From an uncultured Prevotellaceae bacterium (lineage in GTDB: Bacteria; Bacteroidota; Bacteroidia; Bacteroidales; Bacteroidaceae): a DNA stretch of 60,074 nt. The position numbers and the translations under genes were made by a program. Positions 32,368-41,272 of the stretch are shown piece by piece. Every line of letters begins with the position of its first letter. The stretch's first letter is position 1. The DNA lies in the NCBI GenBank assembly GCA_902765585.1, contig CACXAG010000032.1, positions 1 through 60,074 of the forward strand. The letters are read 5' to 3'. Under the pieces are notes generated by a model. The model saw only the letters and a list, made by a program, of their open reading frames with translations. It was not told the origin of the DNA and made no database searches.

Positions 32368-33591
32368 TTAGTTCTTCATGTCCTCCTCGGCCTGCTTGGT
32401 CTTGGGATCGTCGGCACCATAGCGTCCGTAGTAGGCCTGATAGCGGTTGTAGCCCCAGTTGGCCTGTGCACGGGTGGGATCGAGTTCCTTAGCCTTGTCG
32501 AAGGCGGCAATTGCCTCGTCGTAGTACTTATTAGCAGCTGCATTGTCGGGGGCGTTGGCAGCAAGCACACTCAGGCAGGCTCCCAGATAGGTCCACACTA
32601 CAGCATTGTCGGGCTTGGCCTCACTGGCCTTGCGCAGCCACTTAGCACCCTCCTCGGCATTATTATCGTTAACAGCCATCAGACCACGGTTAGCCAGAGC
32701 TGCGAACGAATTGGGGAACTTGGCAATATGATTCTCAAGCAGTGTGCGCTGAGCCTCCTTGTCCTTCAGGCCCTCGTACATACCGTTCAGGCCGTCAAGG
32801 ATAACGTCATTCTCAGGCTCAGCCTCATACATCTGCTTCAGCTGGTTGATGAAAGCCAGCGTGTCTTGGCGGTCCTTCAGACTGTTGCGCATGGCATAGA
32901 GTTGGAAGTTGACAGCCTCAGCCTTCTGCTGCGGGTCACGCTTAGCTACCTCGAAGTACTTGTTAGCACGTGCTAGATCCTTAGCCTGGAAGGCATAACG
33001 GCCAGCGAAGAATGCCACCTGTCCGACATACTCCTTCTCAGCGTTGTGATCCATAGCAGAGAAGAAAGGCTCCTCACCAGAATCAACAAAGGCACCCCAA
33101 TACTTCAGCACACCAGCATCGTTACCTGCCTGAGCTGACGACTGGCCAATGTTAACGAGGTTGGGACGAACGGCCCAAATACGCTGGGCATTCTTCTCGG
33201 CGAACTTCGGAGCCACCTTACCCTTGGCATTGGGAAGCTGGTCGTACTTGTTGCACTCAACAGCCATCTCAATGGCATTGCAGATACCATCGGCCAAAGC
33301 CAAAGTGTCGTAGGCTTTCTGCTTGTCGGGGTTACCCATCTGGACTGCCAGCTGGTTCTCGGCAATAGTACCTGTCTGCTGCTGGACCTGATCCATAGCA
33401 AGATCCACCAGATGGTTGTAAGCCTTGGCTTTCTCAGCATTGTCAGCCATCTGACCCAGATTAGCTTTCAGCAGCTCGGCCGCCTCAGCATAGCTCTTAG
33501 ACTTCAGCACAGCCTTCAGGGCATCGCTGTCACCGGCAAAGGCCGTAGCACTTGCTACGAACATCATTGCCATCATCATAAATTTCTTCAT
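32368..33591 (-). CDS. secreted TPR-repeat protein
   Basis: A 407-residue exported protein with signal peptide (MKKFMMMAMMFVASATAFAG) and tetratricopeptide-like repeats throughout, the clearest in the C-terminal half (ALANRGLMAVNDNNAEEGAKWL; AVVWTYLGACLSVLAAN; YYDEAIAAFDKAKELDPTRA). The role is unknown; such proteins usually scaffold periplasmic assemblies. It lies 46 bp downstream of gyrA and is followed by a strong terminator. Confidence 0.82.
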   Translation of the reverse strand: MKKFMMMAMMFVASATAFAGDSDALKAVLKSKSYAEAAELLKANLGQMADNAEKAKAYNHLVDLAMDQVQQQTGTIAENQLAVQMGNPDKQKAYDTLALADGICNAIEMAVECNKYDQLPNAKGKVAPKFAEKNAQRIWAVRPNLVNIGQSSAQAGNDAGVLKYWGAFVDSGEEPFFSAMDHNAEKEYVGQVAFFAGRYAFQAKDLARANKYFEVAKRDPQQKAEAVNFQLYAMRNSLKDRQDTLAFINQLKQMYEAEPENDVILDGLNGMYEGLKDKEAQRTLLENHIAKFPNSFAALANRGLMAVNDNNAEEGAKWLRKASEAKPDNAVVWTYLGACLSVLAANAPDNAAANKYYDEAIAAFDKAKELDPTRAQANWGYNRYQAYYGRYGADDPKTKQAEEDMKN

Positions 33592-33637
33592 AAGTCTTTA
33601 GTTAAATTACAGTTATACAAATATTTTCAGTTCTCAT

Positions 33638-36181
33638 TTATTCCACGTCAATGACAGGAGTTGACGTTCCCATCTCCATTTCATCAGCATTGTCATCGGC
33701 CAACTCAGCTTCCTCGACATCCTCCTCTTGCGACGACATCACCTTGCAGACGCTAGCAATGGAGTCGTTTTTCTTGGTGAGGTTGATGAGGCGAACACCC
33801 TGTGTGGCACGGCCCATGACGCGGACATCGGCCACCTTCAGGCGGATGAGGACACCCGACTTGTTGATAATCATCAAGTCGTTCTCATCAGTAACCACCT
33901 TAATGGCAACCAAACGGCCGGTCTTCTCGGTAATGGCTAAGGTCTTGACACCCTTGGCACCACGAGCCGTCTTGCGGTAGTCGTCGACATCGGTACGCTT
34001 ACCATAGCCGTTCTCGCTGACTACCATGATGGTCTCCGTCAACGGATCGTTGACACAAACCATGCCTACAACCTCGTCGTCGCCGCCGTCAAGGCGCATA
34101 CCAATGACGCCAGTAGAGACACGGCCCATGGAACGTACCTGGTCTTCATGGAAGCGTACAGCACGTCCGTTACGGTTAGCCAGCAGCAACTCGTTCTTGC
34201 CATTAGTCAGGCGTACGCCTACCACCTCGTCGCCCTCGTTAACATTGATGGCACGGACACCGGCAGCACGCACATTCTTATAGGCATCCAGACGGGTCTT
34301 CTTGATGATACCCTGCTTGGTGGCAAATACGACATAGTGGCTGGTCAGGAACTCTTCATCATTGAAATTCTTGATGCGCAGCACGGCATTAACGGCATCG
34401 TCAGGCTCGATGTTCAGCATGTTCTGGATAGCACGGCCCTTCGAGTTCTTGTCGCCCTCGGGAATCTCATAGCATTTCTGCCAGTAGCAACGACCCTTCT
34501 GCGTAAAGAATAATAAGGTGTTGTGCATGGTGGCAGGATAGATATACTCAGCAAAGTCGTTGTCGCGGTGGCGGGCAGCCTTCGAGCCCATGCCACCTCT
34601 ACCCTGCTCGTGGAACTCGTCCAGATGAGTGCGCTTGATGTAACCCATGTGCGAGATAGTGATAACCACGGGATCGTCGGGATAGAAGTCCTCGGCATTG
34701 AACTCATGGTCGAAGGGAATAATTTCTGTACGGCGCTCGTCGCCATACTTATCCTTCACCTCCTGCAGTTCCTGTTTCATGACCTCCTTGCAGCGTTCGG
34801 GGTTGTTAAGGATTTCCTCCAAGTCGGCAATCAGTTTCATGAGATCGTCATACTCCTGATGCAGCTGGTCGACACGCAGGCCAGTAAGCTGAGAGAGACG
34901 CATATCAACGATAGCCTTCGATTGGAGTTCATCGAGTTCGAAGCGAGCTTCCAAGTTACGCTGGGCATCGCTGGGAGTCTTACTATTTCTGATAATGTGC
35001 ACCACCTCGTCGATGTTGTTGACGGCAATAATCAAACCCTCTAAAATGTGGGCACGCTCCTGGGCTTTACGCAGATCGTACTTGGTACGGCGAATGGTGA
35101 CGTCATGACGATGCTCTACGAAATATTTAACACACTCCTTAAGTGTCAGAAGACGGGGACGACCCTTGACCAGAGCGATGTTATTCACTGAGAAAGAACT
35201 CTGAAGGGCTGTCATCTTGAACAATTTATTCAGCAACACGTTAGCATTGGCATCACGCTTGCAGTCCACGACGATACGCATACCCTGACGACCAGACTCA
35301 TCGTTGACATTGGCTACGCCCTCAATCTTGTGCTCGTTGGCTAGGTCGGCAATGTACTTCACCAGGTCAGCCTTGTTGACACCATAGGGAATCTCAGTGA
35401 CGACAATCTTGTCGTGCGTCTCGGTGCTTTCAATCTCAGCCTTGGCACGCATCACAATGCGGCCACGTCCCGTCTCATAGGCATCACGTACGCCTTGCAG
35501 ACCATAGATATAGGCGCCTGTAGGAAAGTCGGGCCCAGGAATATACTGCATCAGTCCGTCGGTATCGATGTCAGGATTGTCAATGTAGGCACAGCAACCA
35601 TCGATGACCTCACCCAGATTATGGGTCGGCATGTTGGTAGCCATACCTACGGCGATACCGTTACCACCATTTACCAGAAGGTTAGGAATCTTGGTAGGCA
35701 TGACGCTGGGCTCTACCAGTGAGTCATCAAAGTTGTTCATCATATCGACGGTGTCCTTTTCCAGGTCGTCCATAATATGCTCACCCATCTTCGACAGGCG
35801 GCACTCGGTATATCGCATAGCTGCGGGAGAGTCACCGTCCACCGAACCGAAGTTACCCTGGCCGTCTACCAGTGTATAGCGCATGTTCCAGTCCTGAGCC
35901 ATACGAACGAGGGCGCCATAGACGGAACCGTCACCGTGGGGGTGATACTTACCCAGTACCTCACCGACGACACGAGCACACTTCTTATAGGGTTGAGTTG
36001 AAACGTTGTTGATACCCATCATACCATAGAGGATACGACGGTGTACGGGTTTGAAACCGTCACGGACATCAGGGAGGGCACGAGCCACAATTACCGACAT
36101 GGAGTAGTCGATATAGGAAGACTTCATTTCCTCCTCGATGTTGATTTTCACAATTCTGTCGTTGTCTAATGTCTGATCCAT
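33638..36181 (-). CDS. gyrA: DNA gyrase subunit A
   Basis: Breakage-reunion subunit of DNA gyrase, which introduces negative supercoils. The 847-residue protein has the N-terminal DxDxxMSVIVxRALPD-type start ([20 protein letters not shown]), catalytic Y124 in AAMRYTE, the YHPHGD motif at 79-84, coiled-coil arms and six C-terminal beta-propeller blades including the GyrA-box-like QGVRLI and [12 protein letters not shown]. In the quinolone-determining segment the residues equivalent to E. coli S83 and D87 are both Gly (G85 and G89). A TACCTTTG -7 box lies 116 bp upstream. Confidence 0.97.
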   Translation of the reverse strand: MDQTLDNDRIVKINIEEEMKSSYIDYSMSVIVARALPDVRDGFKPVHRRILYGMMGINNVSTQPYKKCARVVGEVLGKYHPHGDGSVYGALVRMAQDWNMRYTLVDGQGNFGSVDGDSPAAMRYTECRLSKMGEHIMDDLEKDTVDMMNNFDDSLVEPSVMPTKIPNLLVNGGNGIAVGMATNMPTHNLGEVIDGCCAYIDNPDIDTDGLMQYIPGPDFPTGAYIYGLQGVRDAYETGRGRIVMRAKAEIESTETHDKIVVTEIPYGVNKADLVKYIADLANEHKIEGVANVNDESGRQGMRIVVDCKRDANANVLLNKLFKMTALQSSFSVNNIALVKGRPRLLTLKECVKYFVEHRHDVTIRRTKYDLRKAQERAHILEGLIIAVNNIDEVVHIIRNSKTPSDAQRNLEARFELDELQSKAIVDMRLSQLTGLRVDQLHQEYDDLMKLIADLEEILNNPERCKEVMKQELQEVKDKYGDERRTEIIPFDHEFNAEDFYPDDPVVITISHMGYIKRTHLDEFHEQGRGGMGSKAARHRDNDFAEYIYPATMHNTLLFFTQKGRCYWQKCYEIPEGDKNSKGRAIQNMLNIEPDDAVNAVLRIKNFNDEEFLTSHYVVFATKQGIIKKTRLDAYKNVRAAGVRAINVNEGDEVVGVRLTNGKNELLLANRNGRAVRFHEDQVRSMGRVSTGVIGMRLDGGDDEVVGMVCVNDPLTETIMVVSENGYGKRTDVDDYRKTARGAKGVKTLAITEKTGRLVAIKVVTDENDLMIINKSGVLIRLKVADVRVMGRATQGVRLINLTKKNDSIASVCKVMSSQEEDVEEAELADDNADEMEMGTSTPVIDVE

Positions 36182-36296
36182 TATTGATTATTTACTTTAC
36201 TTTTTCTCTTTTGCACCTTTTATATTTTTAGACGATTTCGCGTTTAAGGGCATTTAAAAGCCCGTCAGCGCATTTTTGTCTTTTCCAAACAGCGTA

Positions 36297-36304
36297 CAAA
36301 GGTA
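36297..36304 (-). promoter_or_regulatory. -7 box of the gyrA promoter
   Basis: The minus strand reads TACCTTTG, a match to TAnnTTTG, 116 bases upstream of the gyrA ATG, leaving a leader of about 110 nt. The remaining bases from 36305 to 36440 hold nothing else I can assign. Confidence 0.6.
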
Positions 36305-36441
36305 GCACTTTTTCATGAAACAGCGAAACATTTTAAGCAATTTTAATTGCTGTCAACGCATAGAATCAGTAAGGACAAACAATTTGCAGCGATTTAATGA
36401 TTTTTATAGGTAGCGAGAGTACAGTTATGACATATTTTGCT

Positions 36442-36449
36442 TACCTTTG
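36442..36449 (+). promoter_or_regulatory. -7 box of the ribE leader transcript
   Basis: TACCTTTG followed by CA matches the Bacteroidetes consensus. Transcription would start near 36456, just before the structured leader, about 250 nt upstream of ribE. Confidence 0.65.
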
Positions 36450-36468
36450 CAGAAAATAATAAAAGAAC

Positions 36469-36652
36469 AGGGGGTGTGCCGATTCGATCGGGATACTCAT
36501 CAAATGACATTGAAAACCGAGATGTCTTCTCTTGCCAATGGCGGGCCATAGTCTCACCCCGGTGAGAAGCCGCAAGGCCGATGGATTACAAAGGCGGAGA
36601 GCGCTCAAATCTTTTAACAAAGGAGTTTTCATCACATCATCGGGCGCCCCCT
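36469..36652 (+). promoter_or_regulatory. structured leader of ribE, candidate FMN riboswitch
   Basis: AGGGGGTGT at 36469-36477 can pair with the GCGCCCCCT region at 36644-36652, closing a domain that contains hairpins CCGAT/ATCGG (about 36479-36491), GACAT/ATGTC (36506-36525), ATGGC/GCCAT (36538-36549) and TCTCACC/GGTGAGA (36552-36567). The segment CCGGTGAGAAGCC...GGCCGATGG resembles the 3' half of the FMN (RFN) element, and the closing strand is followed by a T run, which suits a terminator switch. The 5' half matches the RFN consensus poorly. The gene downstream is riboflavin synthase. Confidence 0.5.
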
Positions 36653-36705
36653 TCTTTTTACTCTAACATTATAATTAACATTATAGTTCCAATTTTTTGA
36701 GCATT

Positions 36706-37308
36706 ATGTTTTCGGGCATTATTGAAGAGTTTGCTGTTGTTGTAGCCATACAGAAAGACAGAGAGAATATCGATTTCACATTGCGCTGCTCATTTGTCGA
36801 TGAACTGGGCATTGATCAGAGCATTGCCCACAATGGCGTATGCCTGACAGTGGTCAATATAAAGGACGGTACCTATACAGTAACTGCCATGAAGGAGACG
36901 CTTGAGCGCTCAAACTTAGGACTGCTGAAGGTTGGCGATAAGGTGAACGTAGAGCGTTCGATGCTGATGAACGGCAGGTTGAACGGGCACATCGTACAGG
37001 GGCATGTAGACGAGACTGCACAGTGTACTGCTGTAGAGGATGCTAATGGAAGTACTTATTTCACCTTCGAATACAAGCAGGACAAGGTCATGGCCCGCAA
37101 CGGCTACTTTACTGTTGACAAAGGGTCGGTGACAGTGAACGGCGTCAGTCTGACAGTCTGCAACCCGACGGAGAATACCTTCCAAGTGGCTATCATCCCC
37201 TACACTTTCGAACATACAAATTTCTGCGACATTAAGGTGGGGTCGGTAGTGAACCTGGAGTTCGACATCATCGGCAAGTATATAGCCCGACTGCAACAGA
37301 TTGGCTGA
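36706..37308 (+). CDS. ribE: riboflavin synthase (alpha-type)
   Basis: Last step of riboflavin synthesis: dismutation of two 6,7-dimethyl-8-ribityllumazine molecules. The 200-residue product begins MFSGIIEE, as the family does, and has the two homologous lumazine-binding barrels, with NGVCLTVV and NGRLNGHIVQGHVD in the first and NGVSLTVCNPTEN in the second. The C-terminal helix FDIIGKYIARL is present. Start at 36706 is chosen over the in-frame TTG at 36697. A structured leader lies upstream. It overlaps by a few bases the first possible start of nth and is probably cotranscribed with it. Confidence 0.95.
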   Translation: MFSGIIEEFAVVVAIQKDRENIDFTLRCSFVDELGIDQSIAHNGVCLTVVNIKDGTYTVTAMKETLERSNLGLLKVGDKVNVERSMLMNGRLNGHIVQGHVDETAQCTAVEDANGSTYFTFEYKQDKVMARNGYFTVDKGSVTVNGVSLTVCNPTENTFQVAIIPYTFEHTNFCDIKVGSVVNLEFDIIGKYIARLQQIG

Positions 37309-37312
37309 CCGA

Positions 37313-37990
37313 ATGAACAGAAAGCAGCGATACGAATACATCTTGCAGTACTTCCGCAAGGAGATGCCAGAGGTGCAGACGGAACTGGAATTCAGCAGTG
37401 TCTTCCAGTTGCTGGTGGCAGTCATCCTGAGTGCACAATGTACAGATAAGCGCATCAATCAGGTGACGCCAGAATTGTTTCGGCATTTTCCCGACGCTCG
37501 GTCTATGGCCCAGGCTGAGCCAGAGGATGTGCTGGAGTACATCAGCAGTGTATCTTACCCCAACTCCAAAGCAACACATCTGGTAAAGATGGCTCGTATC
37601 GTAGCAGAAGAATATCATGGCGAGATACCGTCGGACATGAATCAACTGCTAGACTTGCCTGGTGTGGGTCGCAAAACTGCCAATGTAATCCAAAGTGTAG
37701 CTTTCGGTAAGTCGGCAATGGCTGTCGATACCCATGTTTTCCGCGTCAGCCACCGTCTGGGGCTGGTATCGCCCAAGGACGATACGCCCTACAAAGTAGA
37801 ACAGGAGCTGGTAAAAAACATACCCGAGGAAGACATTCCCCGGGCTCACCATTGGCTATTATTGCATGGACGCTATGTCTGTACGGCACGTACGCCTCAC
37901 TGCGAAAAGTGTGGTATCAAGGGCGCCTGCCCCTACCACCTCTCTGCCATCCCTTCATCATATCGCGATGGAAACGGCTCTCGGCCATAA
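37313..37990 (+). CDS. nth: endonuclease III
   Basis: DNA glycosylase/AP lyase for oxidised pyrimidines. The 225 residues contain the helix-hairpin-helix LPGVGRKTAN with catalytic K121, the catalytic Asp D139 in VDTHVFR, and the [4Fe-4S] ligands C190, C197, C200 and C206 in the C-X6-C-X2-C-X5-C spacing. The start at 37313 (MNRKQRYEYIL) sits 4 bp after the ribE stop. The last 74 bp overlap the 3' end of the convergent Spy-like gene on the other strand. Confidence 0.95.
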   Translation: MNRKQRYEYILQYFRKEMPEVQTELEFSSVFQLLVAVILSAQCTDKRINQVTPELFRHFPDARSMAQAEPEDVLEYISSVSYPNSKATHLVKMARIVAEEYHGEIPSDMNQLLDLPGVGRKTANVIQSVAFGKSAMAVDTHVFRVSHRLGLVSPKDDTPYKVEQELVKNIPEEDIPRAHHWLLLHGRYVCTARTPHCEKCGIKGACPYHLSAIPSSYRDGNGSRP

Positions 37991-38351
37991 TGACTGCAGA
38001 AACCTTGAAAGCAGACACCTCCTGCAGCATTTTCTTATGATATTGCTGTTCAATCTGCTTCAGTTCTATATTCATCTTGTCACATTCACTGATAACCTTG
38101 GCACAGGCAGCCTCATCGGCAGGTTTCTCTTGGGAGAGTTTGCGCATACGGCCATAGACTGCACGCTGTTTCTGCTGCATCTCACGGAGGATGGGAAACA
38201 GACGAGCTGCCTCCTGTTGGGTGAGGTTGGCCTCACGGGTCAAAAACGCCTCCATGTCGGCCTGGAACTTCTCTGGTGAGAACTTATGCTCCTGTGCACT
38301 GGCAGCAACAACTACCCAAAATGTCAATAATACCAAAACACACTTTTTCAT
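37917..38351 (-). CDS. small periplasmic Spy/CpxP-like protein
   Basis: A helical exported protein of about 144 residues: signal peptide (MKKCVLVLLTFWVVVAASAQ) followed by basic, Gln/Glu-rich helices with LTQQEAARLFPILREMQQKQR, the LTxxQ-like arrangement of Spy/CpxP/ZraP-type periplasmic chaperones or sensors. The tail is Arg/Gly rich (WQRGGRGRRP) and is encoded by DNA that is antisense to the 3' end of nth. It is the last gene of the sigma-factor unit, which suggests a role in envelope-stress sensing. Start could also be 38354 or 38366. Confidence 0.72.
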   Translation of the reverse strand: MKKCVLVLLTFWVVVAASAQEHKFSPEKFQADMEAFLTREANLTQQEAARLFPILREMQQKQRAVYGRMRKLSQEKPADEAACAKVISECDKMNIELKQIEQQYHKKMLQEVSAFKVSAVIMAESRFHRDMMKGWQRGGRGRRP

Positions 38352-38369
38352 CATTCTTTCATTCATTAG

Positions 38370-38750
38370 TTAGTTTTCAGCAAGATAGGCGTATATCTCC
38401 GTATTGTCAAGCATGACATAGTCGGCAACGTCATCAATATACTCGTCGTCGACTGGTGTCGATACGGCAGCCATAGGCTGCTCTAAAGGTTCTGCTACGC
38501 GCTGATGGAAATGGAGCGTCAGCGTCAAAACCACAATAGCGATGACGCAAGCTGCAGCATAGAGCCACGGACGCAAGGCAACCAAACGAGCCTGACGTCG
38601 AGGCTGCTGCATAGATTTCTTACTCAGCTCTTGTTGTTCAGGCAACTGACTCATTACACGCGATGCCAACTGGTCAAAATAGTCCTCTGGTACACGGAAA
38701 GGAGACTTGTCCCCTATCTTCTCCTTGATATATCTCTCTTCGTTTTCCAT
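38370..38750 (-). CDS. anti-sigma-factor-like membrane protein
   Basis: A 126-residue protein with one membrane helix (about 60-80, LYAACVIAIVVLTLTLHF), a cytoplasmic N-terminal half (PFRVPEDYFDQLASRVMSQL) and an acidic outer tail. The PEDYFDxL motif occurs in small proteins encoded after ECF sigma genes in Bacteroidales. Position directly downstream of the sigma gene supports an anti-sigma or regulatory role, but no zinc-binding ZAS motif (HxxxCxxC) is present. Confidence 0.65.
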   Translation of the reverse strand: MENEERYIKEKIGDKSPFRVPEDYFDQLASRVMSQLPEQQELSKKSMQQPRRQARLVALRPWLYAAACVIAIVVLTLTLHFHQRVAEPLEQPMAAVSTPVDDEYIDDVADYVMLDNTEIYAYLAEN

Positions 38751-38791
38751 TAGTAATCTTTTTTCTTTGGACGATATAAAACAGCGATGGT

Positions 38792-39343
38792 TTAATCGTG
38801 TTGTTTAAAAAAATCAGAAATCTTTTTTACCGCTATGTGGTATGATGCCTTCAACGCTCCCTCAGAGGTATGAAGAATCTGGCTGATTTCACTATATTTC
38901 ATCTCATCGTAATAACGCATATTGAATACCATACGCTGTACATCAGGCAATCGTGAGATAGCTTCTTGCAGTTGAGCCTCAGTCTCGTCGCCATCGAAAT
39001 AGTTGTCTGCCATCAGCTGGTTGGCTACACCACTCTCCACGTCATCTGTGCTGACAGAGAGCTGGTTCTTTTTGCGTCGCACAAAATCAATGCTCTCATT
39101 GACGGCAATACGATAAAGCCAGGTAGATAGCTTAGAGTCACTATGGAAGTCATCCAGATGCGTCCAAGCCTTAATGAAGACGTTTTGGACAACATCATCG
39201 GCATCATCGTGTGTTAGTACAATACGGCGTACCTGCCAGTAGAGTCTTTCGCCATACTCGCGTACTACCGTCTCAAACGCCTTTCGCTGCGTCTTTGGGT
39301 CGGAAAGCTGTTGTACCAGCAATTGTTCGTCAATCTTCGTCAT
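38792..39343 (-). CDS. ECF-type RNA polymerase sigma factor
   Basis: A 184-residue extracytoplasmic-function sigma factor. Region 2 includes YWQVRRIVLTHDDADDVVQNVF and STWLYRIAVNESIDF, and region 4 has LPDVQRMVFNMRYYDEMKYSEISQIL with a helix-turn-helix. The start at 39343 (MTKIDEQLL) lies one base after the stop of the L,D-transpeptidase gene, so the genes are coupled; the 28 residues upstream in the frame are antisense-like readings of the transpeptidase end and are left out. Followed by the anti-sigma-like and Spy-like genes. Confidence 0.92.
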   Translation of the reverse strand: MTKIDEQLLVQQLSDPKTQRKAFETVVREYGERLYWQVRRIVLTHDDADDVVQNVFIKAWTHLDDFHSDSKLSTWLYRIAVNESIDFVRRKKNQLSVSTDDVESGVANQLMADNYFDGDETEAQLQEAISRLPDVQRMVFNMRYYDEMKYSEISQILHTSEGALKASYHIAVKKISDFFKQHD

Positions 39344-39344
39344 T

Positions 39345-40931
39345 TCATAAGTATGGTTGCAAGTGTTTCCAAATAACGTCATCATAACCATAAACGTCAG
39401 GCCATGTCTGAAGCACACCATCCGCATCTGGCCAGAGCGTATTATATATAATATAAAGAGGTACGCGAGGCTTTATAGGAACAAAGCTGATTAGCTTATG
39501 GTCTTCCTCGTGGTGATTAGCGATATAATCGATGCCTTGTTCCGTTTCAGGGGACAGTCCCATTGAAATACGAATTCGGTCGAGTAGCCACTCGTCAGGA
39601 TTGTCAAGCATGAAATTAGCCAATTCAAAGGGCTTGGACACACGGACACAACCATGAGAGACGGCACGTGACTGGCGGTTGAAAGCTCCTGGGTTAGAGG
39701 TGTCGTGAAGAAAAACGGAATGGCTATTCTTGAAACGGAAGACGATACGACCCAGCGAGTTTCCCTTACCCCCCTCCTGGGCAACCCGGTAATTACCGCT
39801 GAGCAACATCTGACGGGACACAGCATGAACAGCCATCTGCTTGTTGGTGGAGCGTTCGTAGATATTATAACGATTGCGTGCAAAATAGGCAGAGTCACCA
39901 GCATGATGTGCCACATCGTGCTCGATGATGCTCATAGGGATTATCCATTGAGGGTTGACCTCCATCCATTCCACATAACTACGCAGCTGGGGAGTCTTGG
40001 TTTTCTGTGTTCCGCAGACCACCCGCATATCCAAGACTGACACCCCGTCATAGGCGTAGAGGTGATATGCAGGGATATTGACAATGATGCGTTTGCCGCC
40101 ATCGGGAATAGATTGGCGACAGCGCCATCTGGCACGCTCCATATTCACCAGAATGCGGCGACGCAGCTCTGAGGTTGATGCACCGGATAGCATCTCCTTC
40201 AGCTGAAGGTAATAATGGCCAGAAGGCTGTATTTCATGCAGATAGGCCGCCAGACTGTCCTGAAGTACCTTGCGCAGAACGTCATGGGCATAGTTCTTGG
40301 AAGGCAAGTCCATCGCAACATCATACAACATACGGTATTTCGTCGCTTTTCGCAATGTGTCCTGCTTCTCAATATCCAGACTGTTAAACAGTTGGAAAGG
40401 GTTGGCAAATCCGAACCGCTGGCCCAAACAATAACGCAGACAAGCCTTAGTCAAGTTATATTCTAATCTGCCAGCTATATGATTGATGTCCTGATTAACT
40501 CCAGCGAAATCAAGCGCACGTAAACGATGCAAATCTGATTCGATAGCATTTACCATAAAGGAACGCTCGGAGAAGCCCGATTCCCCCACCCGTTGCAGCC
40601 ACGACAGCAGCGTGTCGGCACGTTCGTCAACACCCATGCGGTTAACCCATATTAGTCCATTAGCAGCATTTCGATAGTAGCCTCTGGTTTGCCGGTCTGC
40701 CTCAGTGTTATCTGCATCGGCTTTTACTTGTGCCTGCAGTTGAGAACGAATATCGTCAAGGGCAAAAACAAAAGCAGGCGTCCTCATATCAGAAAACGCC
40801 TCCACTGTAATTTGTTTATTTCCTCCGGCATCCCAGCTGCTGCACCCCGTCATGAGGAGCAACACAAGCATGACAAGTATCAGCGTATAGCCACCTTTCT
40901 TGCCACTTTGCCAATTTTCAATATATAACAA
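39345..40931 (-). CDS. L,D-transpeptidase lipoprotein (YcbB-like)
   Basis: Probably makes 3-3 peptidoglycan crosslinks or attaches proteins to peptidoglycan in the periplasm. The 528-residue protein has a lipoprotein signal (LVLLLMTGC, Cys about 30), a helical scaffold domain (about 60-270) and a YkuD catalytic domain with HDTSNPGAFN and SHGCVRV (H426, C428 catalytic). The C-terminal WPDVYGYDDVIWKHL is typical of Bacteroidales relatives. The proposed start at 40931 overlaps the upstream gene by 52 bp; a start at 40871 would remove the positively charged part of the signal. It is coupled to the ECF sigma gene. Confidence 0.9.
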   Translation of the reverse strand: MLYIENWQSGKKGGYTLILVMLVLLLMTGCSSWDAGGNKQITVEAFSDMRTPAFVFALDDIRSQLQAQVKADADNTEADRQTRGYYRNAANGLIWVNRMGVDERADTLLSWLQRVGESGFSERSFMVNAIESDLHRLRALDFAGVNQDINHIAGRLEYNLTKACLRYCLGQRFGFANPFQLFNSLDIEKQDTLRKATKYRMLYDVAMDLPSKNYAHDVLRKVLQDSLAAYLHEIQPSGHYYLQLKEMLSGASTSELRRRILVNMERARWRCRQSIPDGGKRIIVNIPAYHLYAYDGVSVLDMRVVCGTQKTKTPQLRSYVEWMEVNPQWIIPMSIIEHDVAHHAGDSAYFARNRYNIYERSTNKQMAVHAVSRQMLLSGNYRVAQEGGKGNSLGRIVFRFKNSHSVFLHDTSNPGAFNRQSRAVSHGCVRVSKPFELANFMLDNPDEWLLDRIRISMGLSPETEQGIDYIANHHEEDHKLISFVPIKPRVPLYIIYNTLWPDADGVLQTWPDVYGYDDVIWKHLQPYL

Positions 40932-41194
40932 CCTTTAGGTACGTTAAGTTCTATGCGTTGTGAAGGGCTGTCAATTTTCACAGTAAACACCTGACGGCCC
41001 GTCAATGAAATCACCTCTAATGTTTTTCCCTGAGCTCCGTTCACCAAGACTGTCTGTCCTGATACGGAAATGGTAATATCCTCGTCCTGCGCCTGCTCAA
41101 GCGGAGCTGGTTCTGCATTGGCAGCGGCTTTGACGACAGGCATCGTCAAAGCGAATGATGTGACAAGGGAAATGATGAGTAGCCGTTTCTTCAT
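40880..41194 (-). CDS. small secreted protein with T9SS-like C-terminal domain
   Basis: A 105-residue protein: signal peptide (MKKRLLIISLVTSFALTMPV to about residue 24), a short acidic spacer (AEPAPLEQAQDED) and a beta-sandwich of about 65 residues that resembles type IX secretion C-terminal sorting domains (VLVNGAQGKTLEVISLTGRQVF, ending KGCYILKIGKVARKVAIR). Here the sorting-type domain has no cargo attached. The start at 41194 is chosen because the nine residues upstream lie across the promoter. First gene of the transpeptidase/sigma unit. Confidence 0.75.
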   Translation of the reverse strand: MKKRLLIISLVTSFALTMPVVKAAANAEPAPLEQAQDEDITISVSGQTVLVNGAQGKTLEVISLTGRQVFTVKIDSPSQRIELNVPKGCYILKIGKVARKVAIR

Positions 41195-41218
41195 AAGCAA
41201 TTCACTATATAGTCTTTG

Positions 41219-41226
41219 CAAAAGTA
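41219..41226 (-). promoter_or_regulatory. -7 box ahead of the small-secreted-protein/transpeptidase unit
   Basis: The minus strand reads TACTTTTG followed by CA, matching TAnnTTTG, 24 bases before the ATG at 41194. Confidence 0.55.
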
Positions 41227-41272
41227 CTAATATTTTTCGAAACTACCAAATTTTTCGCATTAAAATTTGCTT

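Noticed and set aside
36441..36635. 64-codon minus-strand frame through the ribE leader
   Set aside because: The segment is better explained as a structured leader: it has a promoter box on the plus strand and several nested stems.
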